DNA from: Gynuella sunshinyii YC6258
Lineage (GTDB): Bacteria; Pseudomonadota; Gammaproteobacteria; Pseudomonadales; Natronospirillaceae
Reading direction: 5' to 3'
Assembly (NCBI RefSeq): GCF_000940805.1
Contig: NZ_CP007142.1
Coordinates: forward strand, 4,068,593 to 4,132,592
Length of the DNA stretch: 64,000 nucleotides
Shown: positions 1 to 8,682 of the stretch, one piece after another
How positions within the stretch are numbered: the stretch's first letter is position 1
Layout of the letters: each line of letters opens with the position of its first letter
Made by a program: the position numbers and the translations under genes
The notes under the pieces: model-generated
What the model saw: only the letters and a program-made list of their open reading frames with translations
The model's database searches: none
Told to the model about the DNA's origin: nothing

Positions 1-93
1 ACGATAAAGTAACTCTGATCCAAACAGTGACATGTCATAACGATAAATAGGTTGCGCAGCGAGGAGGATTAAATCCCCTTCAGATTCACTCAT
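1..93 (-). CDS. EAL/HDOD-domain signalling protein, N-terminal fragment
   Basis: Only the first 31 codons lie in the window; the gene continues past the left edge. After an acidic leader the residues LLAAQPIYRYD and GSELLYR match the opening of the degenerate EAL domain in EAL-HDOD proteins, which typically begin with an (A/R)QPI(Y/F) and a (Y/F)ELL(Y/F)R motif. Such proteins act in cytoplasmic signalling; the EAL half is often catalytically dead and the HDOD half mediates protein contacts. The ATG at 91-93 is the first in frame. The assignment rests on a short stretch. Confidence 0.6.
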   Translation of the reverse strand, partial: MSESEGDLILLAAQPIYRYDMSLFGSELLYR

Positions 94-367
94 ACCAACT
101 GTGACATCCAATTTTAAGTTAATTTCGAAAACTCATTATGATTGCTGTAAGAGTCTGGCAATAACTGTTTTTAGCCAGTTCCAGTCTGCTCGCATTTTAC
201 ACGCAGACCATTTTTTTTAGATTGGAGGCTAATAACTACTCAGTATAGTTGGCGCGCTGATTGTTTGCGTACAAACAATTTAGAATATTAACCAGCGCGA
301 TATTGAAAGTGCTGACAGGCAGCTTGATCATGGACCCTGACCGATAAACCAGGCGGACTATAAATGT

Positions 368-949
368 TTAATAACGACCAACGGCTTCCATATAGTGTTT
401 CCGGCACATGGACACGTATGACTCATTGCCACCGATGACAATTTGCTCACCTTCAGCGATTGCATTTCCGTTCTGATCCATCCTGACCACCATGGAAGCT
501 TTGCGCCCACAATAACAGATGGTCTTCAATTCAGAAATCTTATCGGCAATGGCCAGTAATCGCTCAGAACCTGGAAACAGCTCTCCCATGAAGTCGGTCC
601 GGATTCCATAACACAACACCGGCATGTCGTGCAGATCCACTATTCTGGCCAACTGATCAACCTGTACCTTGCTCAGAAACTGCGCTTCATCGATCAGAAT
701 ACAGGCGTACTGCTCACCCCGATTGATCATGGCCTGAATTTCCTGGTACAGGTCCTGATCACCAAAGGTCAACGCTTCCGATTCCAGGCCGATACGGCTG
801 CAGATTCTGCCCTTACCAAAACGATCATCGATGGCCGCTGTGTATAACAACACCTGCATCCCGCGCTCGCGGTAGTTGTATGCACTTTGCAATAGAGAAG
901 TCGACTTACCTGCATTCATGGCTGAATAATAAAAATACAGCTGCGCCAT
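368..949 (-). CDS. tdk: Thymidine kinase
   Basis: Type II thymidine kinase of the salvage pathway, phosphorylating thymidine with ATP to dTMP in the cytoplasm. The 193-residue length is typical of bacterial TK1-like enzymes. The P-loop is SAMNAGKST (about residues 9-17), the Walker B/lid region is LIDEAQFL (about 86-93), and a structural zinc site is visible as CYC near residue 143 and a C-terminal CRKHY. It is monocistronic, separated from the M16 protease gene by a hairpin. Nothing unusual is seen. Confidence 0.95.
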   Translation of the reverse strand: MAQLYFYYSAMNAGKSTSLLQSAYNYRERGMQVLLYTAAIDDRFGKGRICSRIGLESEALTFGDQDLYQEIQAMINRGEQYACILIDEAQFLSKVQVDQLARIVDLHDMPVLCYGIRTDFMGELFPGSERLLAIADKISELKTICYCGRKASMVVRMDQNGNAIAEGEQIVIGGNESYVSMCRKHYMEAVGRY

Positions 950-979
950 ATAGATGATGTTCCTGTGGAAAATAAAGAA

Positions 980-999
980 GGCGGCCAGGATTGGCCGCC
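980..999 (-). terminator. Hairpin downstream of the M16 protease gene
   Basis: An 8-bp perfect stem (GGCGGCCA/TGGCCGCC) with a four-base loop lies 10 bases past the protease stop codon. On the minus strand it is followed by a T-rich stretch (TTCTTTATTTT), so it fits a factor-independent terminator for the leftward protease gene. Confidence 0.6.
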
Positions 1000-1009
1000 G
1001 AGATTATAA

Positions 1010-3889
1010 CTAAATTTTCAGTACGGTCAGCCCCAACTCTGATATTTGTGACTGCTGGCTGCTCTGGGTAATCACGGCAGTACTGGCAGGTTGATTCAAC
1101 AGGTACTGTTCGGTCACCCGCTTGAGGTCCTCCAGACTGACTGACAGCAACTGTTCACGATACTGGCGACGCTGTTCGGGAGTACGGCCATACAAGCGAT
1201 TATAAAACTCCGATTTTGCTTCACCGGACGGTGATGCCGGTTTGTCCATGGAGCTGATTACGCCCAGCAGAGCTTCTTCAAACATGTCGTAGGTGACTTC
1301 GGTCTCGACAAACCATTGTAACGACTTGTCGAAATCATCCAGCGTACCCTTGAGGCGCGGGTCACGGTAGCTGTAGAAGCGGAATACACCGTTGGAGGAA
1401 TCATGACTCGCACCACCGCCGTAGGCTCCACCTTTCTCACGAATCGCGCTGTGCAGGTAGTGATTGCGCAGTATGCCGGCCAGAATGGTGAAGACCGGAT
1501 TATCAGGATGGTCCGGTGCTACGGTAGGATATGCTTTGGCACAGAAATTCACCTGTGTGTTGGTCATCCAGGCGGTATTGGTATGTTCAAACTGTCCGGC
1601 ATTCAGCTCCACTCCAGGGCTACCCGCCAGCATGGGCTGCCAGCGGGCGACATCGAGATCATGGTCAGCGATTGTCAATACCTGCTTCTCTGTGGAAAGC
1701 AGTTTTCGATGCAGCTGTACCAGTTGCTGTGACAACGACTCTCTACCGGCTTCATCTGCCAAACCATCGTGCATACGTTTAATGTATTGAATGGACTCCA
1801 GACCATTCAACATCAGGTTCAAACGACCTCCCAGAGACCAGCTCGCAGATGCGGCACCCATGGCAAGTGCATGACCATTGCCGGTGATGGACTGCTCCTT
1901 ACGCGTACGGATCTGACTGATCAGTTCGTAAATACGATCCAGCTCGTCAAACCTTGGATTTTGCAGATGCTCCATCATCAAGTCTTCGAGATGGGAAACA
2001 TTACGATCCAGTGCCTTACCGGATAGCACAAAATGACCCGTGACTTTGGCACAACTGTCCAGGGCCGAGCGGTATCCCATCCAGGCATTCAAGCCACCAG
2101 TGTAGCGGGCCTGTAAGCCCTGAACGTCAAGATAGCTTTGACCGGAGGTACCCAGTTCAGTCAACAGCGTGGTCAGTGTGGGCACCAGTTGCAGTTCCGC
2201 TTCGGTCAGCTCGGGCACTTTACAAACCACCTGGACATAGCTGATACCGTTACTGCCTGCCTGATAGTGAGACCATTGAGGCGTGCTGATTTTGGGTTCA
2301 AGATGATGAATATCGGCTGGCACATCCTCTAACGTGACTTTCGGCAAAATGGCGGGATCATCCTGTTGCGCCTGACGCTCTTCCAGCAGCCTGGCCTGCT
2401 CGACCAACTGTTGTTTCTGCTCGTCGCTTAACGAGGCGCTGATGGCATCCAGTTTTTCCCGTTCAGCGTTATCCTGGGCGGCAGCCAGCTGTGCATCCGG
2501 TTCCATGACCAGACGGGTACGATGATAATTATTGAGAAACAGCTTATGGATCAAATCCGGGATATAAGCTGGCTGAGTGATATTTTCCCGCAGCTTGGTC
2601 AGAATTGGATCGATATCGAGGTCCGCCAGGGCATCACCATCATGCACAGCAGCAGGCAAACAGCCGAGAATGAGCTGTAGACCGTAAGGGTAACTATCGC
2701 CACCGATCTCCCGCTGACTGAACTCCAACTGATGCAATACCGCTTCCAGCTGCTCCTGAGGAACGCCTTCATCAGCCACTTTTTTCAGGGTATCCAGTAT
2801 CAGTTGTTCAACGGCTTCAGCCTGATCGGGATTGGAGCCTTCAAGTCCACAGACAAATGCCATTTCCCGGTTAGAGGTTTCCAGGCCGCACAATGGTGAT
2901 GGAGAGACTCCGAGGTCGCTCTGTTCCAACGCTTTGCGAAGCGGCGAAGCACTGTTGTCCAACAACAGGTTGCTGATCAGATGCGCTTCCATCTGTTCAA
3001 ACAGATTGGCACTGTCGCCCAGCATCCAGCCCACTAATACGTGGGTTTTGTTATCAAGATCACCTTCTTCGACTGCATATTTTTCCACCACTGAACGCGG
3101 TGCTGATCTGACCGGCTCCGGCATGACTCGCAGAGTCTTGCCCAGAGGCTCAAAACGAGACAAAGCCTGGTCATGGATTTTTTGCTGCAGCTCTTCAACC
3201 GGGATATTTCCAAAGGTCATAAAAATGGCATTGGAAGGATGATAATGAACCCGATAGAACTCTTTTAATTGTTCATACGACAGATCGGTGATATCAACCG
3301 GTTCACCGCCACTGTTGTGATGATAGGTCGATTCATCCCATAAATGCCGGGTAAAGAGTCGCCACAATTTTTGAGTGGCGGAACTCATGGCACCCTTCAT
3401 TTCGTTGAAAACCACGCCTTTGTACTGCAACGCAGAAGAAGCATCCTGAGCATTTTCAAACTCAAGGCGATGGCCTTCCTGCTTGAAATCCAGTTCATTT
3501 AAATTGGAAAAAAAGACGGCATCGAGATAAACGTCCAACAGATTAAAAAAGTCTTTGCGGTTTTCACTGGCAAATGGGTATGCAGTCCAGTCACTGCTGG
3601 TGAACGCGTTCATAAATGTATTCAAAGAACGCCGGATCATGGTAAAGAATGGATCACGCACCGGATATTTTTCACTGCCGCATAACACGGTATGTTCCAG
3701 TATATGAGCAACACCTGTGGAGTCGGTTGGAATGGTGCGAAGGGCCACCAAAAAAACGTTCTCATCATAATCAGTTTTTAAATGAAAGTGTTGCGCCCCG
3801 GTCTGACGGTGGCGGTATTCCTGAGCCTGAATGCCCAGAGAGGATATTTCCTGAGTTCTGATTAGTTCGAATGCACTATGGTGCGGCAT
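1010..3889 (-). CDS. M16C insulinase-family metalloprotease (presequence-protease-like)
   Basis: Large M16C zinc peptidase resembling mitochondrial presequence protease PreP and bacterial YPTO-like proteins; it degrades unfolded peptides in a closed chamber. The inverted zinc motif HxxEH is visible as HILEHTVLCG near residue 63, and the distal Glu would lie in the GVVFNEMKGAMSS stretch that follows. A C-terminal M16 inactive domain carries EKGGAYGGGAS. I prefer the ATG at 3889, which has a purine-rich GAGAGA six bases upstream; an in-frame ATG at 3916 would add nine residues. Final length is about 959 residues, normal for M16C. Confidence 0.9.
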   Translation of the reverse strand: MPHHSAFELIRTQEISSLGIQAQEYRHRQTGAQHFHLKTDYDENVFLVALRTIPTDSTGVAHILEHTVLCGSEKYPVRDPFFTMIRRSLNTFMNAFTSSDWTAYPFASENRKDFFNLLDVYLDAVFFSNLNELDFKQEGHRLEFENAQDASSALQYKGVVFNEMKGAMSSATQKLWRLFTRHLWDESTYHHNSGGEPVDITDLSYEQLKEFYRVHYHPSNAIFMTFGNIPVEELQQKIHDQALSRFEPLGKTLRVMPEPVRSAPRSVVEKYAVEEGDLDNKTHVLVGWMLGDSANLFEQMEAHLISNLLLDNSASPLRKALEQSDLGVSPSPLCGLETSNREMAFVCGLEGSNPDQAEAVEQLILDTLKKVADEGVPQEQLEAVLHQLEFSQREIGGDSYPYGLQLILGCLPAAVHDGDALADLDIDPILTKLRENITQPAYIPDLIHKLFLNNYHRTRLVMEPDAQLAAAQDNAEREKLDAISASLSDEQKQQLVEQARLLEERQAQQDDPAILPKVTLEDVPADIHHLEPKISTPQWSHYQAGSNGISYVQVVCKVPELTEAELQLVPTLTTLLTELGTSGQSYLDVQGLQARYTGGLNAWMGYRSALDSCAKVTGHFVLSGKALDRNVSHLEDLMMEHLQNPRFDELDRIYELISQIRTRKEQSITGNGHALAMGAASASWSLGGRLNLMLNGLESIQYIKRMHDGLADEAGRESLSQQLVQLHRKLLSTEKQVLTIADHDLDVARWQPMLAGSPGVELNAGQFEHTNTAWMTNTQVNFCAKAYPTVAPDHPDNPVFTILAGILRNHYLHSAIREKGGAYGGGASHDSSNGVFRFYSYRDPRLKGTLDDFDKSLQWFVETEVTYDMFEEALLGVISSMDKPASPSGEAKSEFYNRLYGRTPEQRRQYREQLLSVSLEDLKRVTEQYLLNQPASTAVITQSSQQSQISELGLTVLKI

Positions 3890-3997
3890 GATTCTCTCTC
3901 TATCTTGATGACTCATTTTTATGACTGATCACGTAGCACCGCCGTGGTTATTGAGATAATGTAGTACAGGTCACTCGATAACAATAAGAAGACGCTG

Positions 3998-4777
3998 ATG
4001 GAAACCGTTCAAACCAACATTGATGCTCGCGGTGTCGCGACTCTTACCATTAACCGTCCTGAACGGGCAAATGCTTATAATGACGAAGTCATTTATTCTT
4101 TAGTAACGGCACTTGATGATTTTTCAAACCATCCGGATATTCGCCTGGTTTATCTGAAAAGCACCGGCCAAACCTATTCCGCTGGGGCTGATTTAACATG
4201 GATGGGCAAAGTTGTAAATTCCGGGGGGCAATCAAATCGCAGCGATTGTCAGCAGACCGCCAGGTTATTTTCCACTATTTATAACTTTCCGCTACCCATC
4301 CTGACAACCATCCAGGGCCCGGTATACGGGGGCGGAGTCGCTATGGTGGCCTGTTGCGATATCGTTCTGGCTGCTACCGAGGCTGAGTTTTTTTTAAATG
4401 ATGTAAAGTATGGTCTCGCACCCGCAGTCGCGAGTCCATATCTGATCAAGGCGCTTGGAGAAAAACGTGCCAAGTACTATTGCCTGACTACCCGGCCTTT
4501 CACCGCGCCGAAGGCATTATCGTACGGACTGGTGCATGAAGTACTGCCTGCTGACCATCTCGATTCCGCAGCCGAACAGATTATCACAGACCTTTGCACC
4601 TTCAGCCCGACCGCTCTGAGGCAAACCAAGGCAATGCTGCAATACAGCGCCTGTGAGCCGTTTGACGATGACTTGATTGATGTAACCGTGGAATGCTTCG
4701 CGGAACTCCGAAACGGACCGGATTTCCAGGAGAGTCTGAACACATTTGCGGAGCGCAAGCACCTGCACCATGGATAA
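3998..4777 (+). CDS. Enoyl-CoA hydratase/isomerase family protein
   Basis: Crotonase-fold protein of 259 residues, closest in look to methylglutaconyl-CoA hydratase-like (LiuC) members: SAGADLTWM near residue 61 forms the CoA/oxyanion region and GPVYGGG near 106 the second oxyanion-hole segment. The two catalytic glutamates of classical enoyl-CoA hydratases are not conserved: the first position reads GGGVAM (Ala) and the second reads LNDVKYG (Asp). The substrate therefore cannot be assigned. It converges on the PsrA-like regulator gene with only three bases between stop codons, which fits a fatty-acid or acyl-CoA theme. Confidence 0.85.
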   Translation: METVQTNIDARGVATLTINRPERANAYNDEVIYSLVTALDDFSNHPDIRLVYLKSTGQTYSAGADLTWMGKVVNSGGQSNRSDCQQTARLFSTIYNFPLPILTTIQGPVYGGGVAMVACCDIVLAATEAEFFLNDVKYGLAPAVASPYLIKALGEKRAKYYCLTTRPFTAPKALSYGLVHEVLPADHLDSAAEQIITDLCTFSPTALRQTKAMLQYSACEPFDDDLIDVTVECFAELRNGPDFQESLNTFAERKHLHHG

Positions 4778-4780
4778 AAA

Positions 4781-5416
4781 CTATTCGTGGTCCACACCCG
4801 CAACAATAAACGGCAACAACATCTGTACGATTTGAGAAATATGATTATCAACCCGGGTGTCATTCAGTGCCATGGCTCTTAATGTCTCGATATTAGATAA
4901 CGTAAAAATCGTCGCACCGATGGCAAAGTGTATCCGCCAAAACAGGTCGTTAGGTGAAATATCCGGGCGACTTAACTGAATCGCCGAGATAAAACGTTTA
5001 TATGTATGGTGGTAATTAGTGCGAAGAAACTTCTTTAAGTGCCCCTGAGACTGCGTATAAGCAAGCCCAAGCAGTTTCAGGAACAAGCTCAGACGATTGC
5101 CCGAAGAGCTATCATGCACACCGACCAACATTGTTTTAGCCAATACTGCCAACACCTGCTCCAACTGAGCCTGGCCATCATTTTCGGTCGTCAGCACATC
5201 CAGTTCCCGATCCAGTAACTGGCAAAATGGATTCAAGAAACGCGCAAAAACTGCCTGTATCAATTCCTTTTTGGAACCAAAGTGATAATTGACCGCGGCC
5301 AGATTAACACCCGCATGAGAAGTGATGGATCTGAGGGAGGTTTCTGTAAAACCGTGGGTAGCGAATAATTCCTGGGCAGTATCCAGTATTCGAGAAGCGG
5401 TATCCTGCTGTGTCAC
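4781..5416 (-). CDS. psrA: TetR-family regulator, PsrA-like
   Basis: TetR repressor of 211 residues. The N-terminal helix-turn-helix (about residues 8-50) contains SLRSITSHAGVNLAAVNYHFGSK and then FARFLNPFCQLLDREL, which closely follows what I remember of Pseudomonas PsrA, a long-chain-fatty-acid-responsive regulator of beta-oxidation and rpoS. The C-terminal half is the ligand-binding domain. The start codon is GTG, preceded by GAGGTGA nine bases upstream. An AAAC-N4-GTTT palindrome about 30 bases upstream of the start fits a PsrA box and autoregulation. Family is certain; the PsrA name is likely. Confidence 0.8.
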   Translation of the reverse strand: MTQQDTASRILDTAQELFATHGFTETSLRSITSHAGVNLAAVNYHFGSKKELIQAVFARFLNPFCQLLDRELDVLTTENDGQAQLEQVLAVLAKTMLVGVHDSSSGNRLSLFLKLLGLAYTQSQGHLKKFLRTNYHHTYKRFISAIQLSRPDISPNDLFWRIHFAIGATIFTLSNIETLRAMALNDTRVDNHISQIVQMLLPFIVAGVDHE

Positions 5417-5447
5417 CCTTACATCACCTCAATTTAAACAAACGTTT

Positions 5448-5461
5448 TAAACATATGTTTA
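5448..5461. promoter_or_regulatory. Candidate PsrA operator upstream of psrA
   Basis: The 14-bp perfect palindrome TAAACATATGTTTA contains the core AAAC-N4-GTTT, matching the consensus known for PsrA ((G/C)AAAC-N2-4-GTTT(G/C)) except at the outermost bases. A related CAAACGTTTT lies a few bases closer to psrA. Placement just upstream of the GTG start suggests autorepression relieved by fatty acyl ligands. This is inference from motif and position. Confidence 0.5.
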
Positions 5462-5606
5462 GATCAAGATTTTGTCAACGATGATAAATAAGATCCCGTA
5501 CTTACCCGCACCGCAGACATTACATAGCCTCTACATCCAGAATATATTGAAAATCATTCATATAACTCCATAATAGTAAGCAACTTTCCAAAGGAGCTAG
5601 ACAAAC

Positions 5607-6290
5607 ATGTCCGATTTACAAGAGTTGAACAGTATTGCTTCGGGCAACCGTAGCGCAACTTCCGTTTCAGCATCTTCAAACAAAGTCTTACGTAATACCT
5701 ACAGCCTGCTGGCGCTGACCTTACTGTTTAGTGCGTTTACCGCTTTTGCGGGTATGGCAATGGGTATCGGTCAGGGAGCCTCTCTGGTCATGATGCTTGG
5801 TGCCATCGGTATTCTTTGGTTTGTCCTACCACGTTCTATTAATTCCGGTATGGGTCTGGTCTGGACATTCGTGTTCACCGGTCTGATGGGTGCATCTCTG
5901 GCCCCCATGCTAAGTTATTATGTCGGTGCCGGAATGGGCGGTCTGGTACTTCAGGCCCTGGGTGGTACCGCAGTCATCTTCTTCGCTCTGTCTGCGTATG
6001 CACTCGTCACCAAGCGTGATTTCTCGTTTCTGGGAGGCATCCTGTTTATAGGTCTGCTGGTGGTTCTGGTTGCTGCTCTGGCTAATATCTTCCTGGCTAT
6101 TCCAGCAATGCAACTGATGGTATCCAGCGCGGTGATTCTGATCATGTCTGGATATATCCTGTACGATACCAGCCGCATTATTCATGGTGGTGAAACCAAC
6201 TACATCAGCGCAACTATCGGTCTGTACCTGAACATCTATAACATCTTTGTTCACCTGCTCTCTATTCTGGGCATTATGAACGACGACTAA
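5607..6290 (+). CDS. Bax inhibitor-1/YccA family membrane protein
   Basis: Polytopic inner-membrane protein of 227 residues with about seven hydrophobic segments after a soluble N-terminal tail of roughly 30 residues. Features of the BI-1/TMBIM family include the late TM segments ending SGYILYDTSRII followed by GGETNYISATIGLYLNIYNIFVHLLSILG, the family signature region with conserved acidic residues. YccA in Escherichia coli modulates FtsH; other members are pH-sensitive calcium leak channels. A good ribosome-binding site (AAAGGAG) precedes the ATG. It is a single-gene unit ended by a strong hairpin. Confidence 0.9.
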   Translation: MSDLQELNSIASGNRSATSVSASSNKVLRNTYSLLALTLLFSAFTAFAGMAMGIGQGASLVMMLGAIGILWFVLPRSINSGMGLVWTFVFTGLMGASLAPMLSYYVGAGMGGLVLQALGGTAVIFFALSAYALVTKRDFSFLGGILFIGLLVVLVAALANIFLAIPAMQLMVSSAVILIMSGYILYDTSRIIHGGETNYISATIGLYLNIYNIFVHLLSILGIMNDD

Positions 6291-6308
6291 GATGAGTTAT
6301 GCTGGGAA

Positions 6309-6336
6309 GCCCTGACGGTGTCAGGGCTTTTTTTTG
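6309..6336 (+). terminator. Rho-independent terminator after the BI-1 gene
   Basis: An AGCCCTGA/TCAGGGCT stem with a short loop is followed by an unbroken run of T residues. It lies 18 bases past the stop codon and separates this gene from the tus operon. Confidence 0.85.
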
Positions 6337-6357
6337 TCCAAAAATTAAGTACCTACC

Positions 6358-6747
6358 ATGAATTACAGCGTTACAGTCACCGCACCACCCTACCTCTCGG
6401 AAAGCCACGAAACAGCGTTTTCCGTGTGTGAGGCCCTGCTGACGGCCGGACATACTTTAACCCAGGTATTCTTTTATGCTGATGCTGTTGCCATTGCCAA
6501 CACGCTGACGATTCCTCACCAAAATGAAGTCAACTGGCAGCAGGCCTGGCTGACACTGGCTCATCAGCACGAACTGGATTTGATTGTCTGTGTGGCCGCA
6601 GCTCTGAGACGAGGTATCGTCAACGAACAGGAAGCCCATAATAATCAACTCCCCTATGCTAACTGTCATTCCGGGTTTACCATTTCCGGACTGGGTGAAT
6701 GGGTCACCGCGACAGTCATGGCAGACAGACATCTGGTGTTCAAATGA
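6358..6747 (+). CDS. tusD: Sulfur relay protein TusD
   Basis: DsrE-fold subunit of the TusBCD complex, which accepts persulfide sulfur from TusA and hands it to TusE during 2-thiolation of wobble uridine in tRNA. The 129-residue protein has the active-site cysteine in IVCVAAALRRG (about residue 80), in the same context as the catalytic Cys of known TusD. It is the first gene of tusD-tusC-tusB-tusE and its stop overlaps the tusC start by four bases (ATGA). Confidence 0.92.
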   Translation: MNYSVTVTAPPYLSESHETAFSVCEALLTAGHTLTQVFFYADAVAIANTLTIPHQNEVNWQQAWLTLAHQHELDLIVCVAAALRRGIVNEQEAHNNQLPYANCHSGFTISGLGEWVTATVMADRHLVFK

Positions 6748-7067
6748 GCGATACATTCTGTTTTGTGTTCGAAAGCGATGCATTTACTTCCCAGGTGATG
6801 GATGAAGGCATTGATATGGCATTTGCCGCCGCTGCATTTGATCAGGCAGTGACCGTTATTTTGACAGCGAAAAACAGCCGGTTGGTCCACCAACACAATC
6901 AGTCACAGCATCGGCTGATCAAAAAACTGAAGTCGCTATCGATGTATGGCATCGAACAGTTGTTTGTCCTGGACGATACCGAAGAATTGATGCCCGGATG
7001 GGAAACCATTGATGCAGACCAGTATCAGCAAGCACTGAATACTGCTAATCAGGTAATGGTGTTTTAA
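6744..7067 (+). CDS. tusC: Sulfur relay protein TusC
   Basis: Second DsrE-like subunit of the TusBCD heterohexamer, 107 residues. The start is the ATG that overlaps the tusD stop (ATGA); an upstream in-frame ATG exists but lies inside tusD and gives an extension unlike the family. Family-like segments are FDQAVTVIL and GIEQLFV. It is followed three bases later by tusB. Confidence 0.88.
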   Translation: MSDTFCFVFESDAFTSQVMDEGIDMAFAAAAFDQAVTVILTAKNSRLVHQHNQSQHRLIKKLKSLSMYGIEQLFVLDDTEELMPGWETIDADQYQQALNTANQVMVF

Positions 7068-7069
7068 AC

Positions 7070-7336
7070 ATGGCAACGTTATATACCTACAATCGATCAG
7101 AAAACCTTCCAGAGGCCCTGCAGGCGCAATTGGATGTCACAGATGCCCTTATACTGATGGGGCCGGCGGTCTTTCTTGTGCCTACGCTGGAGGAGGTAGA
7201 GACGCAGCTATACGTATTGGAAGATCATCTGCGGAAACGAAACCTTTCCAGTGCCGACATCCAAAAGGCTAAGGTAATCTCTCCATCCGAACTGGTGACT
7301 CTGACTGAACAATATCCAAAGTTTGTAGCGTGGTGA
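7070..7336 (+). CDS. tusB: Sulfur relay protein TusB
   Basis: Small DsrH-family subunit of TusBCD, 88 residues, with the opening LYTYNRSE, the central hydrophobic strand DALILMGPAVFLV and the C-terminal Trp common in the family. The identification is supported mainly by operon position between tusC and tusE and by length. Confidence 0.88.
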   Translation: MATLYTYNRSENLPEALQAQLDVTDALILMGPAVFLVPTLEEVETQLYVLEDHLRKRNLSSADIQKAKVISPSELVTLTEQYPKFVAW

Positions 7337-7339
7337 TGA

Positions 7340-7645
7340 GTGAATATTGATCCTGAAGGTTTTCTACTGAATTTTCGCGATTGGGACCGCAACCTGGCCC
7401 ATCAAATTGCCGCTGACAATCAGATAGAGCTTACCGATGAACACTGGGAAATCATCGAACTGGCACAGGCTTTTTTTCAGGAATTTGATTACGCACCTTC
7501 CCAACGTCCGTTGGCGAATTTTATTAAACTAAAGCTGGACAAAGCCAAAGCCTCCAGTATTTATCTGATGAAACTCTTCGGGGCCAGCCCGGCCAAAATG
7601 GTAGCCAGAATTGCCGGGCTGCCTAAACCTAAAAACTGTCTTTAA
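7340..7645 (+). CDS. tusE: Sulfurtransferase TusE (DsrC family)
   Basis: Persulfide carrier that takes sulfur from TusBCD and delivers it to MnmA on tRNA. The 101-residue protein ends in PKPKNCL, with the conserved penultimate cysteine. The segment RPLANFIKLKL is followed by YLMKLFG, as in DsrC/TusE. The start is a GTG three bases after the tusB stop; the only nearby ATG, overlapping the tusB stop, is out of frame and closes after four codons. Confidence 0.92.
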   Translation: MNIDPEGFLLNFRDWDRNLAHQIAADNQIELTDEHWEIIELAQAFFQEFDYAPSQRPLANFIKLKLDKAKASSIYLMKLFGASPAKMVARIAGLPKPKNCL

Positions 7646-7656
7646 CAAAGATTATT

Positions 7657-8646
7657 ATGAACAAACATCCATTCGCGGAATTTATCCGCATTCTCGGACG
7701 AGGCAAGAACGGCAGTCGTTCATTGACTCGTGAAGAAGCGCGCGACGCGTTTTCCATGGTATTGGAGAATACCATCGAAGACGTGCAGCTCGGTGCGTTC
7801 CTGATGTTGCTAAGGGTCAAGGAAGAAACCGGTGAGGAAATTGCCGGATTTGTCGACGCCAGCAAACAGCATATAAATGCGCCACAACACCTGCACGCAG
7901 ACATCGATTGGGGATGTTATGCCGGTAAACGTCGACACAATCCCTGGTTCGTCCTCAGTGCTCTGGCTCTTTCCCAGGCTGGTTACAAGGTCTTTATGCA
8001 TGGCGCACAAGGACATACGGCTGGCAGGGTTTATGCTGAAGATACCTTTATGGAACTGGGTTTACCGATAGCGAACAACTGGCAACAGGTGGAAACCGCT
8101 ATGACGCAGCAAAATATTGTTTATTTTCCGATTGCGCATTTATGTCCGCGTCTTCATGACCTGATCGAACTGCGTCCTTTACTTGGACTGCGCTCCCCGG
8201 TTCATACACTGGCAAGACTGCTCAATCCACTGAATTCATCAGCAGTGGTACAAGGTATTTTTCACCCGGCTTATAACGGCATTCATCAGCGGGCTGCCTG
8301 CCAGCTCGGCTATAAAAGCACCTTGATCATTCGTGGCGAAGGTGGTGAATTTGAACGTAATCCGGAATCGAAGCTGACGCTGTTTCGAGTGATGGACGGC
8401 CTGGAAAGCACCCTGGATATGGACATGGTGCTCAAACAAAGACAGGTCAAACCTGAGTCTTTGGATTTGACCTATATGAAGTCCATATGGCACGGAACTC
8501 ACAATGACATTTATGCAGAAGCGGCCATCACTGCTACCCTGCAACTTGCATTGATGGCCATGGCAACAGATATGTCCCCCGAACAGGCGAGCCAAAAAGC
8601 TCAGGAGATCTGGCTGAACAGAAATCCTGAGACCTTACAGCCCTGA
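7657..8646 (+). CDS. ybiB: YbiB-like protein, TrpD2 family
   Basis: Member of the anthranilate phosphoribosyltransferase-like TrpD2/YbiB family, 329 residues. It has the all-alpha N-terminal domain with GRGKNGSRSLTREEA (about residues 12-26) and the alpha/beta domain with HGAQGHTAGR and RGEGGEFERNP. E. coli YbiB does not make tryptophan; it binds nucleic acid and is linked to the SOS response. Gene order tusE-ybiB-cysG is conserved in Pseudomonas-type genomes. It lies 11 bases after tusE and is probably cotranscribed. Confidence 0.88.
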   Translation: MNKHPFAEFIRILGRGKNGSRSLTREEARDAFSMVLENTIEDVQLGAFLMLLRVKEETGEEIAGFVDASKQHINAPQHLHADIDWGCYAGKRRHNPWFVLSALALSQAGYKVFMHGAQGHTAGRVYAEDTFMELGLPIANNWQQVETAMTQQNIVYFPIAHLCPRLHDLIELRPLLGLRSPVHTLARLLNPLNSSAVVQGIFHPAYNGIHQRAACQLGYKSTLIIRGEGGEFERNPESKLTLFRVMDGLESTLDMDMVLKQRQVKPESLDLTYMKSIWHGTHNDIYAEAAITATLQLALMAMATDMSPEQASQKAQEIWLNRNPETLQP

Positions 8647-8656
8647 ATACACAACG

Positions 8657-8682
8657 AAAAAGGCTGATATATCAGCCTTTTT
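8657..8682. terminator. Bidirectional terminator between ybiB and the GH108 gene
   Basis: The palindrome AAAAAGGCTGA-TAT-TCAGCCTTTTT gives an A/T-flanked stem usable on both strands. It sits between convergent genes, and the stop codon of the GH108 gene lies inside it. Confidence 0.85.
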
